Positions 1 through 8,201 of a stretch of 64,000 bases of DNA are shown here, piece by piece. The DNA is taken from NCBI RefSeq assembly GCF_010119205.1, contig NZ_WRXM01000002.1, positions 54,982-118,981 on the forward strand, in the 5' to 3' direction. Position 1 is the first letter of the stretch. Each line of letters starts with the position of its first letter. Both the position numbers and the translations under genes were made by a program. Under the pieces are notes generated by a model, which did no database searches, had not been told where the DNA came from, and worked only from the letters and a program-made list of their open reading frames with translations. This DNA is from Haloarcula limicola (lineage in GTDB: Archaea > Halobacteriota > Halobacteria > Halobacteriales > Haloarculaceae).

Positions 1-366
1 GCCGAGATATCCGACAGCATCGACACCATCCAGGCCCAGGCGACGGAGACGGCCGAGATGGTCGACGACTCGCACGAGCAGGTCGAACGGGCCGAGACCG
101 AGATCCAGGCGGCGCTGGACGCGCTCGACGAGATAACGACCGCCGTGGAGGCGGCCACGTCCGGCATCCAGGAGGTCGCCGACGCGAACGGGGGACAGGC
201 GAGCGCCATCGAGGACATCACGACGATGATAGAGGACGCGAAAGTCCACGCCGAGGAGGCGGAAGCGGCGACCGAGGAGATCGTCTCCGCGACGGACCAG
301 CAGTCCGAGGCGGTGGCGGACCTCGCGAACGACGTCGCGGACCTCACCGACGACGCGCGACGGTGA
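1..366 (+). CDS. C-terminal end of a methyl-accepting chemotaxis (Htr-type) transducer, partial
   Basis: An open frame enters from the left edge and ends at a TGA at 364-366. It encodes about 121 residues that are almost entirely Ala/Glu/Asp/Thr-rich heptads with no membrane segment. This is the long antiparallel coiled coil of a transducer signalling and adaptation domain, with Ala/Glu/Gln/Thr-rich stretches of the kind that carry methylation sites. The conserved hairpin tip that binds CheA/CheW lies upstream of the window, so the sensed signal and membrane topology are unknown. No chemotaxis genes follow. A stand-alone soluble transducer is as possible as a membrane one. Confidence 0.8.
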   Translation, partial: AEISDSIDTIQAQATETAEMVDDSHEQVERAETEIQAALDALDEITTAVEAATSGIQEVADANGGQASAIEDITTMIEDAKVHAEEAEAATEEIVSATDQQSEAVADLANDVADLTDDARR

Positions 367-434
367 AACGTCAGGACCGACGTACGATTTCGACGCACGT
401 TGATGTCGGGTACGTCGCTTGACGGTAAACCCGT

Positions 435-444
435 CTTTTTTTAG
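435..444 (+). promoter_or_regulatory. TATA-like element of the malic enzyme gene
   Basis: A T-rich run ending TTTTTTTAG lies about 25 bases before the ATG at 465. This spacing fits a leaderless haloarchaeal transcript. No Shine-Dalgarno sequence precedes the ATG. Confidence 0.5.
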
Positions 445-464
445 TTGGCGTTCGACCATCGACT

Positions 465-2717
465 ATGGGTCTGGACGAGGACGCACTCGAGTACCACAGC
501 AGCGATCCGCCCGGGAAGATAGAGATAGCGACGACGAAGCCGACCAACACGCAGCGGGACCTCTCGCTCGCGTACTCGCCGGGCGTCGCGGCCCCGTGCG
601 AGGAGATCGCCGAGAACCCCGACGACGCGTTCACCTACACGGCGAAGGGGAACCTCGTCGGCGTCGTCTCCGACGGCTCCGCGGTGTTGGGACTCGGCGA
701 CATCGGGCCCGAAGCCGGAAAGCCGGTGATGGAAGGAAAGGGCGTGCTGTTCAAGCGCTTCGCCGACATCGACGTCTTCGACATCGAACTGGACACCGAC
801 AGCGCCGACGCGATGGTGAACACGGTCCGCGCGATGGAGCCGACCTTCGGCGGCATCAACTTGGAGGACATCGCCGCGCCGGAGTGTTTCGAGGTCGAAC
901 GCCGCCTGCGCGAGGACTTGGACATCCCCGTCTTCCACGACGACCAGCACGGGACCGCGATCATCTCGGGGGCGGCGCTCGTCAACGCCGCCGAGATCGC
1001 CGATAAGGACCTCGCGGACTTGGATATCGTCTTCTCCGGGGCCGGCGCGAGCGCGATCGCCAGCGCGCGCTTCTACGTCTCGCTGGGCGCGCGAAAGGAG
1101 AACATCACGATGTGTGACTCCTCGGGCATCATCACCGAGGACCGCGCCCAACACGAGGAGCTCAACGAGTTCAAGGAGGAGTTCGCCCGCGACGTCCCCG
1201 GCGGCGATCTCGCGGACGCGATGGCCGGCGCGGACGTCTTCGTCGGCCTCTCGGTCGGGGGCATCGTCAGCGAGACGATGGTCCAGTCGATGGCCGAGAA
1301 CCCCGCCGTCTTCGCGATGGCGAACCCCGATCCCGAGATCGACTACGAGACCGCCAAGAACGCCCGCGACGACACCGTCATCATGGCCACGGGTCGCTCG
1401 GACTACCCCAATCAGGTCAACAACGTGCTGGGGTTCCCGTTCATCTTCCGCGGCGCGCTGGACGTGCGCGCGACCGAGATCAACGAGGAGATGAAGGTCG
1501 CCGCCGCCGAGGCGCTGGCCGAACTCGCACAGCAGGACGTGCCCGACGCCGTGGTCAAGGCCTACGGCGACCAACCGCTCCAGTTCGGCCCCGAATACAT
1601 CATCCCGAAGCCACTCGACCCGCGGGTCCTCTTCGAAGTGACGCCCGCCGTCGCCGAGGCCGCCATGGAGAGCGGCGCGGCCCGGAGGGAACTGGACCTG
1701 GACGACTACGTCGAGAAACTGGAGGCCCGGCTCGGGAAGTCCCGCGAGATGATGCGCGTCGTCCTCAACAAGGCCAAGAGCGACCCCAAGCGCGTCGTCT
1801 TAGCGGAGGGCGACGACGAGAAGATGATCCGCGCGGCCTACCAGCTCGTCGAACAGGGCATCGCCGAACCGGTCCTGATCGGCGACGCAGACGAGATCGA
1901 GGCGACCCGCCGTCGGTTCGGCCTGGAGTTCGACCCCATCGTGGTCGACCCCGACACCGCCGACGTCGAGGAGTACGCGGAGCGGCTCTACGAACTCCGT
2001 CAGCGCAGGGGCATCACCCGGAGCGAGGCCGAGGAACTGATTCGGGACGGCAACTACCTCGGTAGCGTGATGGTCGAGATGGACGACGCCGACACGATGC
2101 TGACCGGCCTCACGCACGATTACCCCTCGGCGCTTCGCCCGCCGCTACAGGTCATCGGGACGGCCGACGACGCCGAGTACGCCGCCGGCGTCTACATGCT
2201 CACCTTCCGGAACCAGGTCGTCTTCTGTGCGGACACGACGGTCAATCAGGCCCCCGACGAGGACGTGCTGGCCGAGGTCACCCGCCACACCGCCGAACTG
2301 GCCCGCAGTTTCAACGTCGAACCGCGGGCGGCGATGCTCTCGTACTCGAACTTCGGCAGCGTCGACACGGAGGGGACGCGCAAACCGCGGAAAGCCGTCG
2401 AGAAGCTACAGAACGACAGCCGCGTCGACTTCCCGGTCGACGGGGAGATGCAGGCCGACACCGCCGTCGTCGAGGAGATCCTCACCAACACCTACGAGTT
2501 CTCCGAACTCGACGACCCCGCGAACGTGCTGGTGTTCCCGAACCTCGAAGCGGGGAACATCGGCTACAAGCTCCTCCAGCGCCTCGGCGGCGCTGAGGCC
2601 ATCGGGCCGATGCTCGTCGGCATGGACAAGCCAGTCCACGTCCTCCAGCGCGGCGACGAGGTCAAAGACATCGTGAATCTGGCGGGCGTCGCCGTCGTCG
2701 ACGCGCAACAGGACTAG
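465..2717 (+). CDS. maeB: NADP-dependent malic enzyme fused to a phosphotransacetylase domain
   Basis: A 750-residue protein of the MaeB type. Residues about 15-150 form the malic N-terminal domain, with the YSPGVA motif (Tyr37) and a Lys (about 92) expected to take part in acid-base catalysis. Residues about 155-400 form the NAD(P)-binding domain, with FHDDQHGTA (about 157-165) and the Rossmann SGAGASA near 191. From about 428 to the end there is a phosphate acetyl/butyryltransferase-like domain that in this family is usually regulatory, not catalytic. The enzyme oxidatively decarboxylates malate to pyruvate and links the TCA cycle to gluconeogenic precursors. The length matches full-length MaeB fusions, and the gene stands alone. 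Confidence 0.93.
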   Translation: MGLDEDALEYHSSDPPGKIEIATTKPTNTQRDLSLAYSPGVAAPCEEIAENPDDAFTYTAKGNLVGVVSDGSAVLGLGDIGPEAGKPVMEGKGVLFKRFADIDVFDIELDTDSADAMVNTVRAMEPTFGGINLEDIAAPECFEVERRLREDLDIPVFHDDQHGTAIISGAALVNAAEIADKDLADLDIVFSGAGASAIASARFYVSLGARKENITMCDSSGIITEDRAQHEELNEFKEEFARDVPGGDLADAMAGADVFVGLSVGGIVSETMVQSMAENPAVFAMANPDPEIDYETAKNARDDTVIMATGRSDYPNQVNNVLGFPFIFRGALDVRATEINEEMKVAAAEALAELAQQDVPDAVVKAYGDQPLQFGPEYIIPKPLDPRVLFEVTPAVAEAAMESGAARRELDLDDYVEKLEARLGKSREMMRVVLNKAKSDPKRVVLAEGDDEKMIRAAYQLVEQGIAEPVLIGDADEIEATRRRFGLEFDPIVVDPDTADVEEYAERLYELRQRRGITRSEAEELIRDGNYLGSVMVEMDDADTMLTGLTHDYPSALRPPLQVIGTADDAEYAAGVYMLTFRNQVVFCADTTVNQAPDEDVLAEVTRHTAELARSFNVEPRAAMLSYSNFGSVDTEGTRKPRKAVEKLQNDSRVDFPVDGEMQADTAVVEEILTNTYEFSELDDPANVLVFPNLEAGNIGYKLLQRLGGAEAIGPMLVGMDKPVHVLQRGDEVKDIVNLAGVAVVDAQQD

Positions 2718-2734
2718 CCGCGGCGACATGACCG

Positions 2735-2974
2735 TCACTGCGACTCCGTCGGCGGATGCAGGAAGAGCACGTCGGTGACGGCCGCGACGGAGAGAAGCGA
2801 GCCAGCGGCGAAGGCGAGAGGAAGCGGCACGCCGATCGCTACCGCCGCGACCGCGGCCAGCAGAAACGCCGTCGGGATGAGCGCGAGCACGAGGTCGTAT
2901 CGAGTGACCGACGGTGTCGGCCGGTCCCGGCGCTGTTCATCTGGGTCGCGGGTCCTGCCGCTACGGATACTCAT
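2735..2974 (-). CDS. Small two-helix membrane protein, haloarchaeal hypothetical
   Basis: A 79-residue product. The first 26 residues are polar and Arg/Asp-rich. Two hydrophobic segments follow (about 28-48 and 51-70), separated by one or two residues, which is a hairpin membrane topology. The ATG at 2974 has a TATA-like GTATATT on the plus strand at about 2998-3004, consistent with a leaderless transcript on the minus strand. The gene converges on maeB. No family is recognised and no function can be given. Confidence 0.6.
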   Translation of the reverse strand: MSIRSGRTRDPDEQRRDRPTPSVTRYDLVLALIPTAFLLAAVAAVAIGVPLPLAFAAGSLLSVAAVTDVLFLHPPTESQ

Positions 2975-3193
2975 CTGTGAGACACCTCTCGGTATGACGT
3001 ATATTGCCGCCCCGACTTAAAGTTTGAGCCGCGTAACGTCGCTGAAACGTCGAAGTCGTAGGCATCGTGGTTTCTCGTAACATATGCAAGGGCGTTTCAC
3101 GGGATCGGTCGGCCGTGACACGTCGTCGGTGGCGTCAGTGACGGTCCGGGACCCGCCGCATGACCTTTGGTCGTGGCCCCGAGATGACGGTAC

Positions 3194-4090
3194 GTGACCG
3201 AAACAGTCGCCGTCACCGGCGGGAACGGCCGGGTCGGGCGGGCCGTCCTCGAGCACCTGTCTGCGGAGGGGTACCGAACGGTGAACCTCTCGCGCGGGAA
3301 GCGAGACGAGTCGCACTCGGACGCCTATCTCACGACGGACCTGCTCGACGCGGGCGAAGTGTACGGGTCGGTCGCGAAGAGCGACGCCGACGCCGTCGTC
3401 CACCTCGGGATGCTCCCGACGCCGGAGGCGACGCCCGGCTATCGGACGTTCGAGAGCAACGCGATGTCGACTTATCACGTGCTAGAGGCCGCGGGCGAAC
3501 TCGGCGTCGAGACGGTGACGCTCGCGTCGAGTTTCAGCGCCATCGGCGGCGGGTTCGAACCGGACCCCATCACCGTCGACTACCTGCCGGTGGACGAATC
3601 CCATCGGCTCACGCCCTCGACGCCCTACGGGATGGGCAAACAGACGCTCGAAACCGTCGCCGACGGGTTCGCCCGCCGGGACGAGGGCGCGCCGCGGACG
3701 ATCACCTCGCTGCGGTTCCCGTGGGTAGTCGACGACGCTATTGCCCGCGAGACGTTCGCCGAGGCCGACCGGACGCTCTCGGGGATGCGCGAGAGCGGAT
3801 CGCTGCACGGGCAGCGAAACACGCTGTTCACCTACGCCCACACCTCGGACGTGGTCGACCTCGTCCGCCGGACCGTCGAGGCGTCCTTCGACGGTCACGA
3901 ACGCGTCTGGGTGTCGGCACCCGATACGAGCGCGGAGACGCCCAGCGAGGAGCTCGTCGCCGAGCTGTTCGACGACGCGACGGTCCGAGACGACTTCCCC
4001 GAGGACGACCACGCGGCGCTGGTCGATACGTCGAAGGCGGCGACGCTGTTCGACTGGGAGCCGACGTGGCGCTGGCGAGAGCACCGCTGA
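3194..4090 (+). CDS. NAD-dependent epimerase/dehydratase (extended SDR)
   Basis: A 298-residue protein starting at GTG 3194. The N-terminus has a Rossmann fold with the GGNGRVG nucleotide-binding motif at about residues 9-15. A Tyr-x3-Lys catalytic pair sits in PYGMGKQ (about 147-153), with upstream Ser residues (ASSFS) at the expected position. This is the extended short-chain dehydrogenase/NAD-sugar epimerase family (GalE/UDP-glucose 4-epimerase-like). The substrate cannot be read from sequence. The gene is single and convergent with the RNase H gene, with only 27 bases between stops. It could act on a nucleotide sugar or another alcohol. Confidence 0.85.
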   Translation: MTETVAVTGGNGRVGRAVLEHLSAEGYRTVNLSRGKRDESHSDAYLTTDLLDAGEVYGSVAKSDADAVVHLGMLPTPEATPGYRTFESNAMSTYHVLEAAGELGVETVTLASSFSAIGGGFEPDPITVDYLPVDESHRLTPSTPYGMGKQTLETVADGFARRDEGAPRTITSLRFPWVVDDAIARETFAEADRTLSGMRESGSLHGQRNTLFTYAHTSDVVDLVRRTVEASFDGHERVWVSAPDTSAETPSEELVAELFDDATVRDDFPEDDHAALVDTSKAATLFDWEPTWRWREHR

Positions 4091-4117
4091 CTGGGTTTCG
4101 ACGTGACCGCCTCTGGC

Positions 4118-4777
4118 TCAGTCCGAGGCACCGCCGCGGTTCGACCGGGACGGCGGCGGCACGCGCTCGTCGGTGGTGGTCGTCTGTGGGACGACACACC
4201 GGTCGGGTTCGCCGTTGACGTGAGCGTACTGGTCGGGGGCGTTCGCCAGCGGATGAGCCGGGTTCCGGTCGCTGGAGATGCGAGCGGCCCTGATCTCGTC
4301 GAAGCCGTTGATGCGAGCCTGGATGCCACGCCAGTGAAGGCCCGTCGACGGGGGGACGGAGACGCCGTGGGGCGGGTCGTACGCCGACCCGTGCGTGGCC
4401 AACACTTCGGCGTTGACGTTCTCGGCGAGCTGGTCGTGGTCGATGAGGAGCCCGATGCGAGCGTTCGTCGGCGCTCGCGCGGCGAGGACGTCCAGTCCGA
4501 GATGCAGCGCTCGATACTCGGCGACGTTGTTGTCCGGCGAACTGTCGGGGACAGACAGCCGGACCACGCGTTCGCCGTCGAACGTCTCGACGACCACGCC
4601 GAGGCCGCCCTCCTCCACGGAGCCATCGTCGCCGACGGCACCGCCGCTGTGTGGGCGGAAGGAGCCGTCTGTGGCGATGTAGAAGTCTCGATGGTGACTG
4701 CGCGGTGGGTGGGCGATATGCGGCGTCGGTGACTCGTCGAACAGGTCTCGTAAGGTCGGCCGGCCGTAAGCGGCCAT
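4118..4777 (-). CDS. rnhA: RNase H-like protein (archaeal RNase HI family)
   Basis: A 219-residue protein with an N-terminal extension of about 30 residues, then the RNase H fold. Carboxylates expected for metal binding are visible as Asp37 (DGSF), Glu87 (in NNVAEYRAL) and Asp113 (LIDHD). The usual last Asp, in an N-x-x-A-D-x-L-A context, reads NPAHPLA here, so it is His175. RNase HI removes the RNA of RNA/DNA hybrids during replication and repair. The start is supported by a strong TATA element about 27 bases upstream. The C-terminal 35 residues are polar and probably disordered. The symbol is given for the family; activity with the His is not certain. Confidence 0.8.
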   Translation of the reverse strand: MAAYGRPTLRDLFDESPTPHIAHPPRSHHRDFYIATDGSFRPHSGGAVGDDGSVEEGGLGVVVETFDGERVVRLSVPDSSPDNNVAEYRALHLGLDVLAARAPTNARIGLLIDHDQLAENVNAEVLATHGSAYDPPHGVSVPPSTGLHWRGIQARINGFDEIRAARISSDRNPAHPLANAPDQYAHVNGEPDRCVVPQTTTTDERVPPPSRSNRGGASD

Positions 4778-4798
4778 ACCCGTTTTTAGATGAGTAGG

Positions 4799-4809
4799 AA
4801 TATAAATAT
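4799..4809 (-). promoter_or_regulatory. TATA box of the RNase H-like gene
   Basis: The A/T block AATATAAATAT is centred about 27 bases upstream of the ATG at 4777. It indicates a leaderless transcript and supports the chosen start. Confidence 0.65.
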
Positions 4810-4837
4810 GTGGCCTGATACTGCGATAATCGGCCGA

Positions 4838-5080
4838 CTACTCCCGCGCGTGCGAGTGGCCGATGAGCAGCGAAACGGCGTTACAGACGACCAGCGCGGC
4901 GAACGCCGTCCGCACGGGAGCCGAGTGGAGGCCCGAAGCTAACAGCGGGAGATAGAGGAAGGGGAGGGCGATGGCTGTCCAGAAGGCGATACCTCGAACG
5001 GGGGCCAGGAGGGACTGACCGATGTTCGGGACCGTCTCGTCGAAACGGGCGAACAGTTCGTTAGCTGACGAACTTGACAT
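4838..5080 (-). CDS. Small haloarchaeal membrane protein
   Basis: An 80-residue protein. Residues 1-25 are polar. Two hydrophobic segments follow (about 31-50 and 56-73), ending in His-Ser-His-Ala-Arg-Glu. TATA-like ATATAA lies about 40 bases upstream of the ATG at 5080. The gene is on the same strand as the RNase H-like gene, 60 bases before it, but that gene has its own promoter. I do not recognise the family, and nothing in the context suggests a function. Confidence 0.6.
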   Translation of the reverse strand: MSSSSANELFARFDETVPNIGQSLLAPVRGIAFWTAIALPFLYLPLLASGLHSAPVRTAFAALVVCNAVSLLIGHSHARE

Positions 5081-5151
5081 GGCGGGTGACCTACCGACAA
5101 CTATGCGGCCCGCTATGATATAACCGCGAGAGCCTTCGACCGATTTTGTCT

Positions 5152-5217
5152 CGTTTTACGTCTGGAAGCGACTGACTAGACGTTTTACGGATTTATTAGA
5201 GATGCCGAGACGTTTTA
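5152..5217. repeat. Three CGTTTTA direct repeats at about 30-bp spacing
   Basis: CGTTTTA occurs at 5152, 5181 and 5211, with spacings of 29 and 30 bases. The second and third copies are preceded by GA. The segment is an A/T-rich island in a G/C-rich genome, between two minus-strand genes. Regular spacing of nearly three helical turns would fit a cooperative protein-binding site. Confidence 0.4.
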
Positions 5218-5283
5218 TCGACACTTCTCAGGCAGTAACTCGTCGTAACGCCAAATCTTCCAATCCATATATCATTTCGGTCT

Positions 5284-5697
5284 TCACGGTCCGAGCAGCG
5301 AGATACGCACCTCGTGACCGTCCGCCGAAATCGTAACCGTCTCCGCGACGTGGTCGGGCAGCGTCTCGCGCCACTCCGCGACGCGCCGTTCGTGGTACTC
5401 GCGGTGCCGAGCCACGCCGTAGGTCTCGTCGTCCCGGTCGCGGAGCTCGTCGGCGGTCCGGTCGGGCGTCGGATACGGCGGGGCGTCCTCACGCAGGAGC
5501 GACGCGGGCTGGATGTGGAGGGTCTCGTCGTCGGCGTCGCCCTGAACGACGTGGAGGCGCGCGCGCATCCGACCGCTGTACGGCGGCGTCACGCGCAGGA
5601 CCGCGTTCGGGCCGTCCCGCGCGCTCGCCTCCGCCGCCGCGAGGAGGTCCTCGGCGCTGACCGCGAGCGAGCGAACGGCCGACGGATCGGTGCTCAT
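5284..5697 (-). CDS. Conserved haloarchaeal protein of unknown function
   Basis: A 137-residue soluble protein. The N-terminal half carries an Ala/Glu-rich helix and a beta-rich part (VLRVTPPYSGRMRARLHVV). The second half has an Arg/Glu/His-rich helix followed by two short strands (ETVTISADGHEVRISLLGP). A TATA-like element (GATTTGTAC on the minus strand, about 5722-5730) sits about 28 bases before the ATG at 5697. I do not recognise the family. No catalytic motif, zinc ligands or membrane segment are visible. Confidence 0.65.
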   Translation of the reverse strand: MSTDPSAVRSLAVSAEDLLAAAEASARDGPNAVLRVTPPYSGRMRARLHVVQGDADDETLHIQPASLLREDAPPYPTPDRTADELRDRDDETYGVARHREYHERRVAEWRETLPDHVAETVTISADGHEVRISLLGP

Positions 5698-5742
5698 CGG
5701 TCGCCCGTAGGTCCCCCTCGTACAAATCGCCGACGGCCCGCG

Positions 5743-6180
5743 TTACATCCGGTCGCTGTAATCCCACGAGTGGAGCCGCTCGGGCGCGACGGTGATCTTC
5801 ACTTCCTTCCGGTTCGGCGAGAGCAGCCGCTCGGCCAGCGGCGAATCGGTCCCGCCGAGATACCGCTCTATGAGCGCTCGCAACACCTGTTTCTCGTCGT
5901 CGGGCGCTATCGTGACGCGCCCGTTCCCACGGACGCCGCGATATGGTGGCTCGTTCGTCGACACCTCGAAACTGACCTCGGGGTCGGCCTCGAGATAGCG
6001 GACGACGTCGGCGTCGGCGGCCGTCGCACACTCGAAGTCGCCGTCTCGATAGCGATACCACAGCGAGAGCATCCAGAGATCGCCCGACGGTCGCCGACAG
6101 CCGAGGCGGATCGGTACCGTCGTCTCGGTGAGGAAGTCGGCGACTTCGTCGAGCGACCACGCGCCCGTTACTGAGACCAT
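5743..6180 (-). CDS. Pyridoxamine 5'-phosphate oxidase-fold (FMN-binding split barrel) protein
   Basis: From the ATG at 6180 this encodes 145 residues. A longer frame to 6222 exists, but an A/T-rich element (AATTTTA, about 6204-6210) lies 27 bases before 6180, which favours the shorter form. The pattern of strands (WMLSLWYRYRDGDFECAT, then SFEVSTNEPPYRGVRGNGRVTI, with a C-terminal VKITVAPERLHSWDY) matches small PNPOx-like FMN- or F420-binding proteins. The conserved terminal Trp-containing strand is typical of that fold. The real substrate is unknown; such proteins reduce or bind flavin, F420 or haem. Confidence 0.72.
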   Translation of the reverse strand: MVSVTGAWSLDEVADFLTETTVPIRLGCRRPSGDLWMLSLWYRYRDGDFECATAADADVVRYLEADPEVSFEVSTNEPPYRGVRGNGRVTIAPDDEKQVLRALIERYLGGTDSPLAERLLSPNRKEVKITVAPERLHSWDYSDRM

Positions 6181-6351
6181 CGCCGGAGAGACGTTCGCCA
6201 CGGGTAATTTTACTATGGGCAATAATGATTCTCAACCGACCAGTCGAAAATCATGTCTGATAATCCGTCAGGTGGATTTATGGTAGCCATTCGGCAAGAC
6301 GTAACAGATGCAGGCGGTCCGGCCATCGAGACGGAGGTATCAAAGGCGCAT

Positions 6352-6921
6352 ATGACCGCGGATTCAGAGACGGCGACGGTGCTCGTCGTGGACGACGAAC
6401 GGGACGTGGCAGAGCTGTACGCGACGTGGCTCGGGATGCGTCACGACGTCCGGAGCGCGAACAGCGGCGAGAGCGCGCTCGAAGCGGTAGACGAGTCGGT
6501 CGACGTGGTGTTTCTGGACAGACAGATGCCCGGGGTGTCCGGCGACGACGTGCTCGACGGGATCCGCGAACGCGACCTCGATTGCCGCATCGTGATGGTC
6601 ACCGCCGTCGACCCGGGATTCGACATCGTCGAGATGCCGTTCGACGACTATCTGACCAAGCCGGTGACGCGCGCGGACCTCTACGAGACGGTCGAGGAGA
6701 TGCTCGTCCGAGACGCCTACGACGAACAGATACAGCGGTACTTCGCCATGGCCTCGAAGAAGGCGACGCTCGAAGCCGAGAAGAACGCCGCCGAACTCGA
6801 CGCCCACGACGAGTATCACGAGGTCACACAGCGCGTCGAGTCGCTCAAGCGGACCGCCGATCAGACGATCGGCGAGATTCAGGACTTCGAAGCCGCCTTC
6901 GGCGAGTTCTCGGGGAGTTGA
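6352..6921 (+). CDS. Response regulator with C-terminal HalX domain
   Basis: A 189-residue product from the ATG at 6352. A frame upstream to 6253 lacks homology-like features. Residues about 7-115 are a receiver domain: acidic pair Asp-Asp-Glu (VVDDE), phosphoacceptor Asp in VVFLDRQMPG, Thr in VMVTAVD and Lys in YLTKP. The remainder is an Ala/Glu-rich helical HalX domain (about 120-185), a haloarchaeal output domain whose biochemical role is not settled. No kinase is adjacent; the nearest is at 12.3-14.5 kb. The 3' end converges on the FAD oxidoreductase, 16 bases away. Confidence 0.9.
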   Translation: MTADSETATVLVVDDERDVAELYATWLGMRHDVRSANSGESALEAVDESVDVVFLDRQMPGVSGDDVLDGIRERDLDCRIVMVTAVDPGFDIVEMPFDDYLTKPVTRADLYETVEEMLVRDAYDEQIQRYFAMASKKATLEAEKNAAELDAHDEYHEVTQRVESLKRTADQTIGEIQDFEAAFGEFSGS

Positions 6922-6937
6922 GGGTGCGGTCGGCCGC

Positions 6938-8164
6938 TCACTCCCGCTTTCGTACCACGTCTTCGTCGGTCGGTCCCTGGCCGTCGTATCTGTCGACGAA
7001 CTCGTCCAGCCGCGCCGCGTCGTCGGCACCCGGCAGTTCCCGGGTCGCCGTCTCGCAGGCGGCGTCGACGCCGAGGCGTTCACAGACGCGGTCGGCGGTC
7101 GCTTCGGCCATCTGTCGGTAGGTCGTTAGCTTGCCGCCGACGATGCTGAGGAAGTTCTCGACGCCGTCCTCGGCGTGGTCCAGCCGGAAGAACCCCCGCG
7201 AGATACCGCGCCGGTCGCCGTCGCCCTCGTCCGGCGCGTACAGCGGTCGGACGCCCCACCACTTCCGGACGACCGGCGAATCGGCGACGGGGGGTAACAT
7301 CGCCGCGCACTCCTCGATGGAGCTCTCGACCTCCCAGTCGGCCCGCTCGTAGTCGTCGGGGTCCGAGACGGGCACGCTCGTCGTCCCCAGCACCGCTTCG
7401 GAGTCGTGCGGGACCACGATGTCGCCGTCGGCGGGGTCCCGACAGCGGTTCAACACCGGGTCGACCCCGTCGTACTCGACTGAGACCATCACGCCGCGGG
7501 TGGGGGCCATCTCGACGGTCACGCCCGCCATCGACGCCACGTCGCCGGCCCACGCACCGGTCGCGTTGACGACGTAGTCGACCTCGACGGTGTCGTCGAC
7601 CGCGCCGCCGAGCCGCGCCTCGGTCACCCACCCCTCGACCGTGCTCAGCGCTTCCAGGGGCGCGTGCGGGTGAACCGTCCCGCCGTGTGCCTCGACGTCG
7701 GCCGCGTTCGCCGCGACGAGTCGCGAGGGGTAGACGACGCCGTCGGGGACCGTCATCGCGCGCTCTACGTCCGCCGAGAGGTCCGGGACGCGTTCCCTCG
7801 CCTCGTCGCCGTCCAGTAGCTCGGTCTCGATGCCGACGGTCCCGCAGGCGGTTCGCTTCTCCTCGAAGTACTCCGGGTCGTCGCCGGCGAGTTGGACGAA
7901 CAACCCGCCGGTGTCGCGGACGCACTCCCCGGCGATGGACCGGAGGATGCGGTTCTCCTCGATGCACTCCTCGGCACCGGCGCTGTCGCTCTCGGCATAG
8001 CGCGCCCCGCTGTGTAAGAGCCCGTGCGAGCGGCCCGTGGTGCCGCTGGAGAGACCGCCTCGCTCGGCGAGCGTCACGTCGACGCCCCGAAGCGCGAGGT
8101 CGCGCGCGACGCCGGTACCTGTCGCCCCGCCGCCGACGACCAGAACGGACGGTGAACGTGTCAT
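6938..8164 (-). CDS. FAD-dependent glycerol-3-phosphate dehydrogenase-like oxidoreductase, short form
   Basis: A 408-residue protein starting at ATG 8164; a GTG one codon upstream is also in frame. The N-terminus has the FAD-binding GGGATGTGVARDLALRG. Downstream, RSHGLLHSGARY, VVNATGAWAG and GGKLTTYRQMAE are signatures of the GlpA/GlpD family, which oxidises glycerol 3-phosphate to dihydroxyacetone phosphate. Archaeal and bacterial GlpA proteins are normally about 540-580 residues, with a C-terminal Cys-rich domain after a GPTDEDVV-like segment. This protein stops just after that segment. A zinc alcohol dehydrogenase lies 37 bases upstream on the same strand, so they are probably cotranscribed. 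No glpB, glpC or glpK is seen. Confidence 0.82.
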   Translation of the reverse strand: MTRSPSVLVVGGGATGTGVARDLALRGVDVTLAERGGLSSGTTGRSHGLLHSGARYAESDSAGAEECIEENRILRSIAGECVRDTGGLFVQLAGDDPEYFEEKRTACGTVGIETELLDGDEARERVPDLSADVERAMTVPDGVVYPSRLVAANAADVEAHGGTVHPHAPLEALSTVEGWVTEARLGGAVDDTVEVDYVVNATGAWAGDVASMAGVTVEMAPTRGVMVSVEYDGVDPVLNRCRDPADGDIVVPHDSEAVLGTTSVPVSDPDDYERADWEVESSIEECAAMLPPVADSPVVRKWWGVRPLYAPDEGDGDRRGISRGFFRLDHAEDGVENFLSIVGGKLTTYRQMAEATADRVCERLGVDAACETATRELPGADDAARLDEFVDRYDGQGPTDEDVVRKRE

Positions 8165-8201
8165 CACCGTACGTTGGACTGAAGCGGGATGTGTCTGGCG
8201 C

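Noticed and set aside
6922-6937. Frameshift extending the GlpA-like gene
   Set aside because: Only 16 bases separate its stop from the convergent response regulator, which leaves no room for a lost C-terminal domain.
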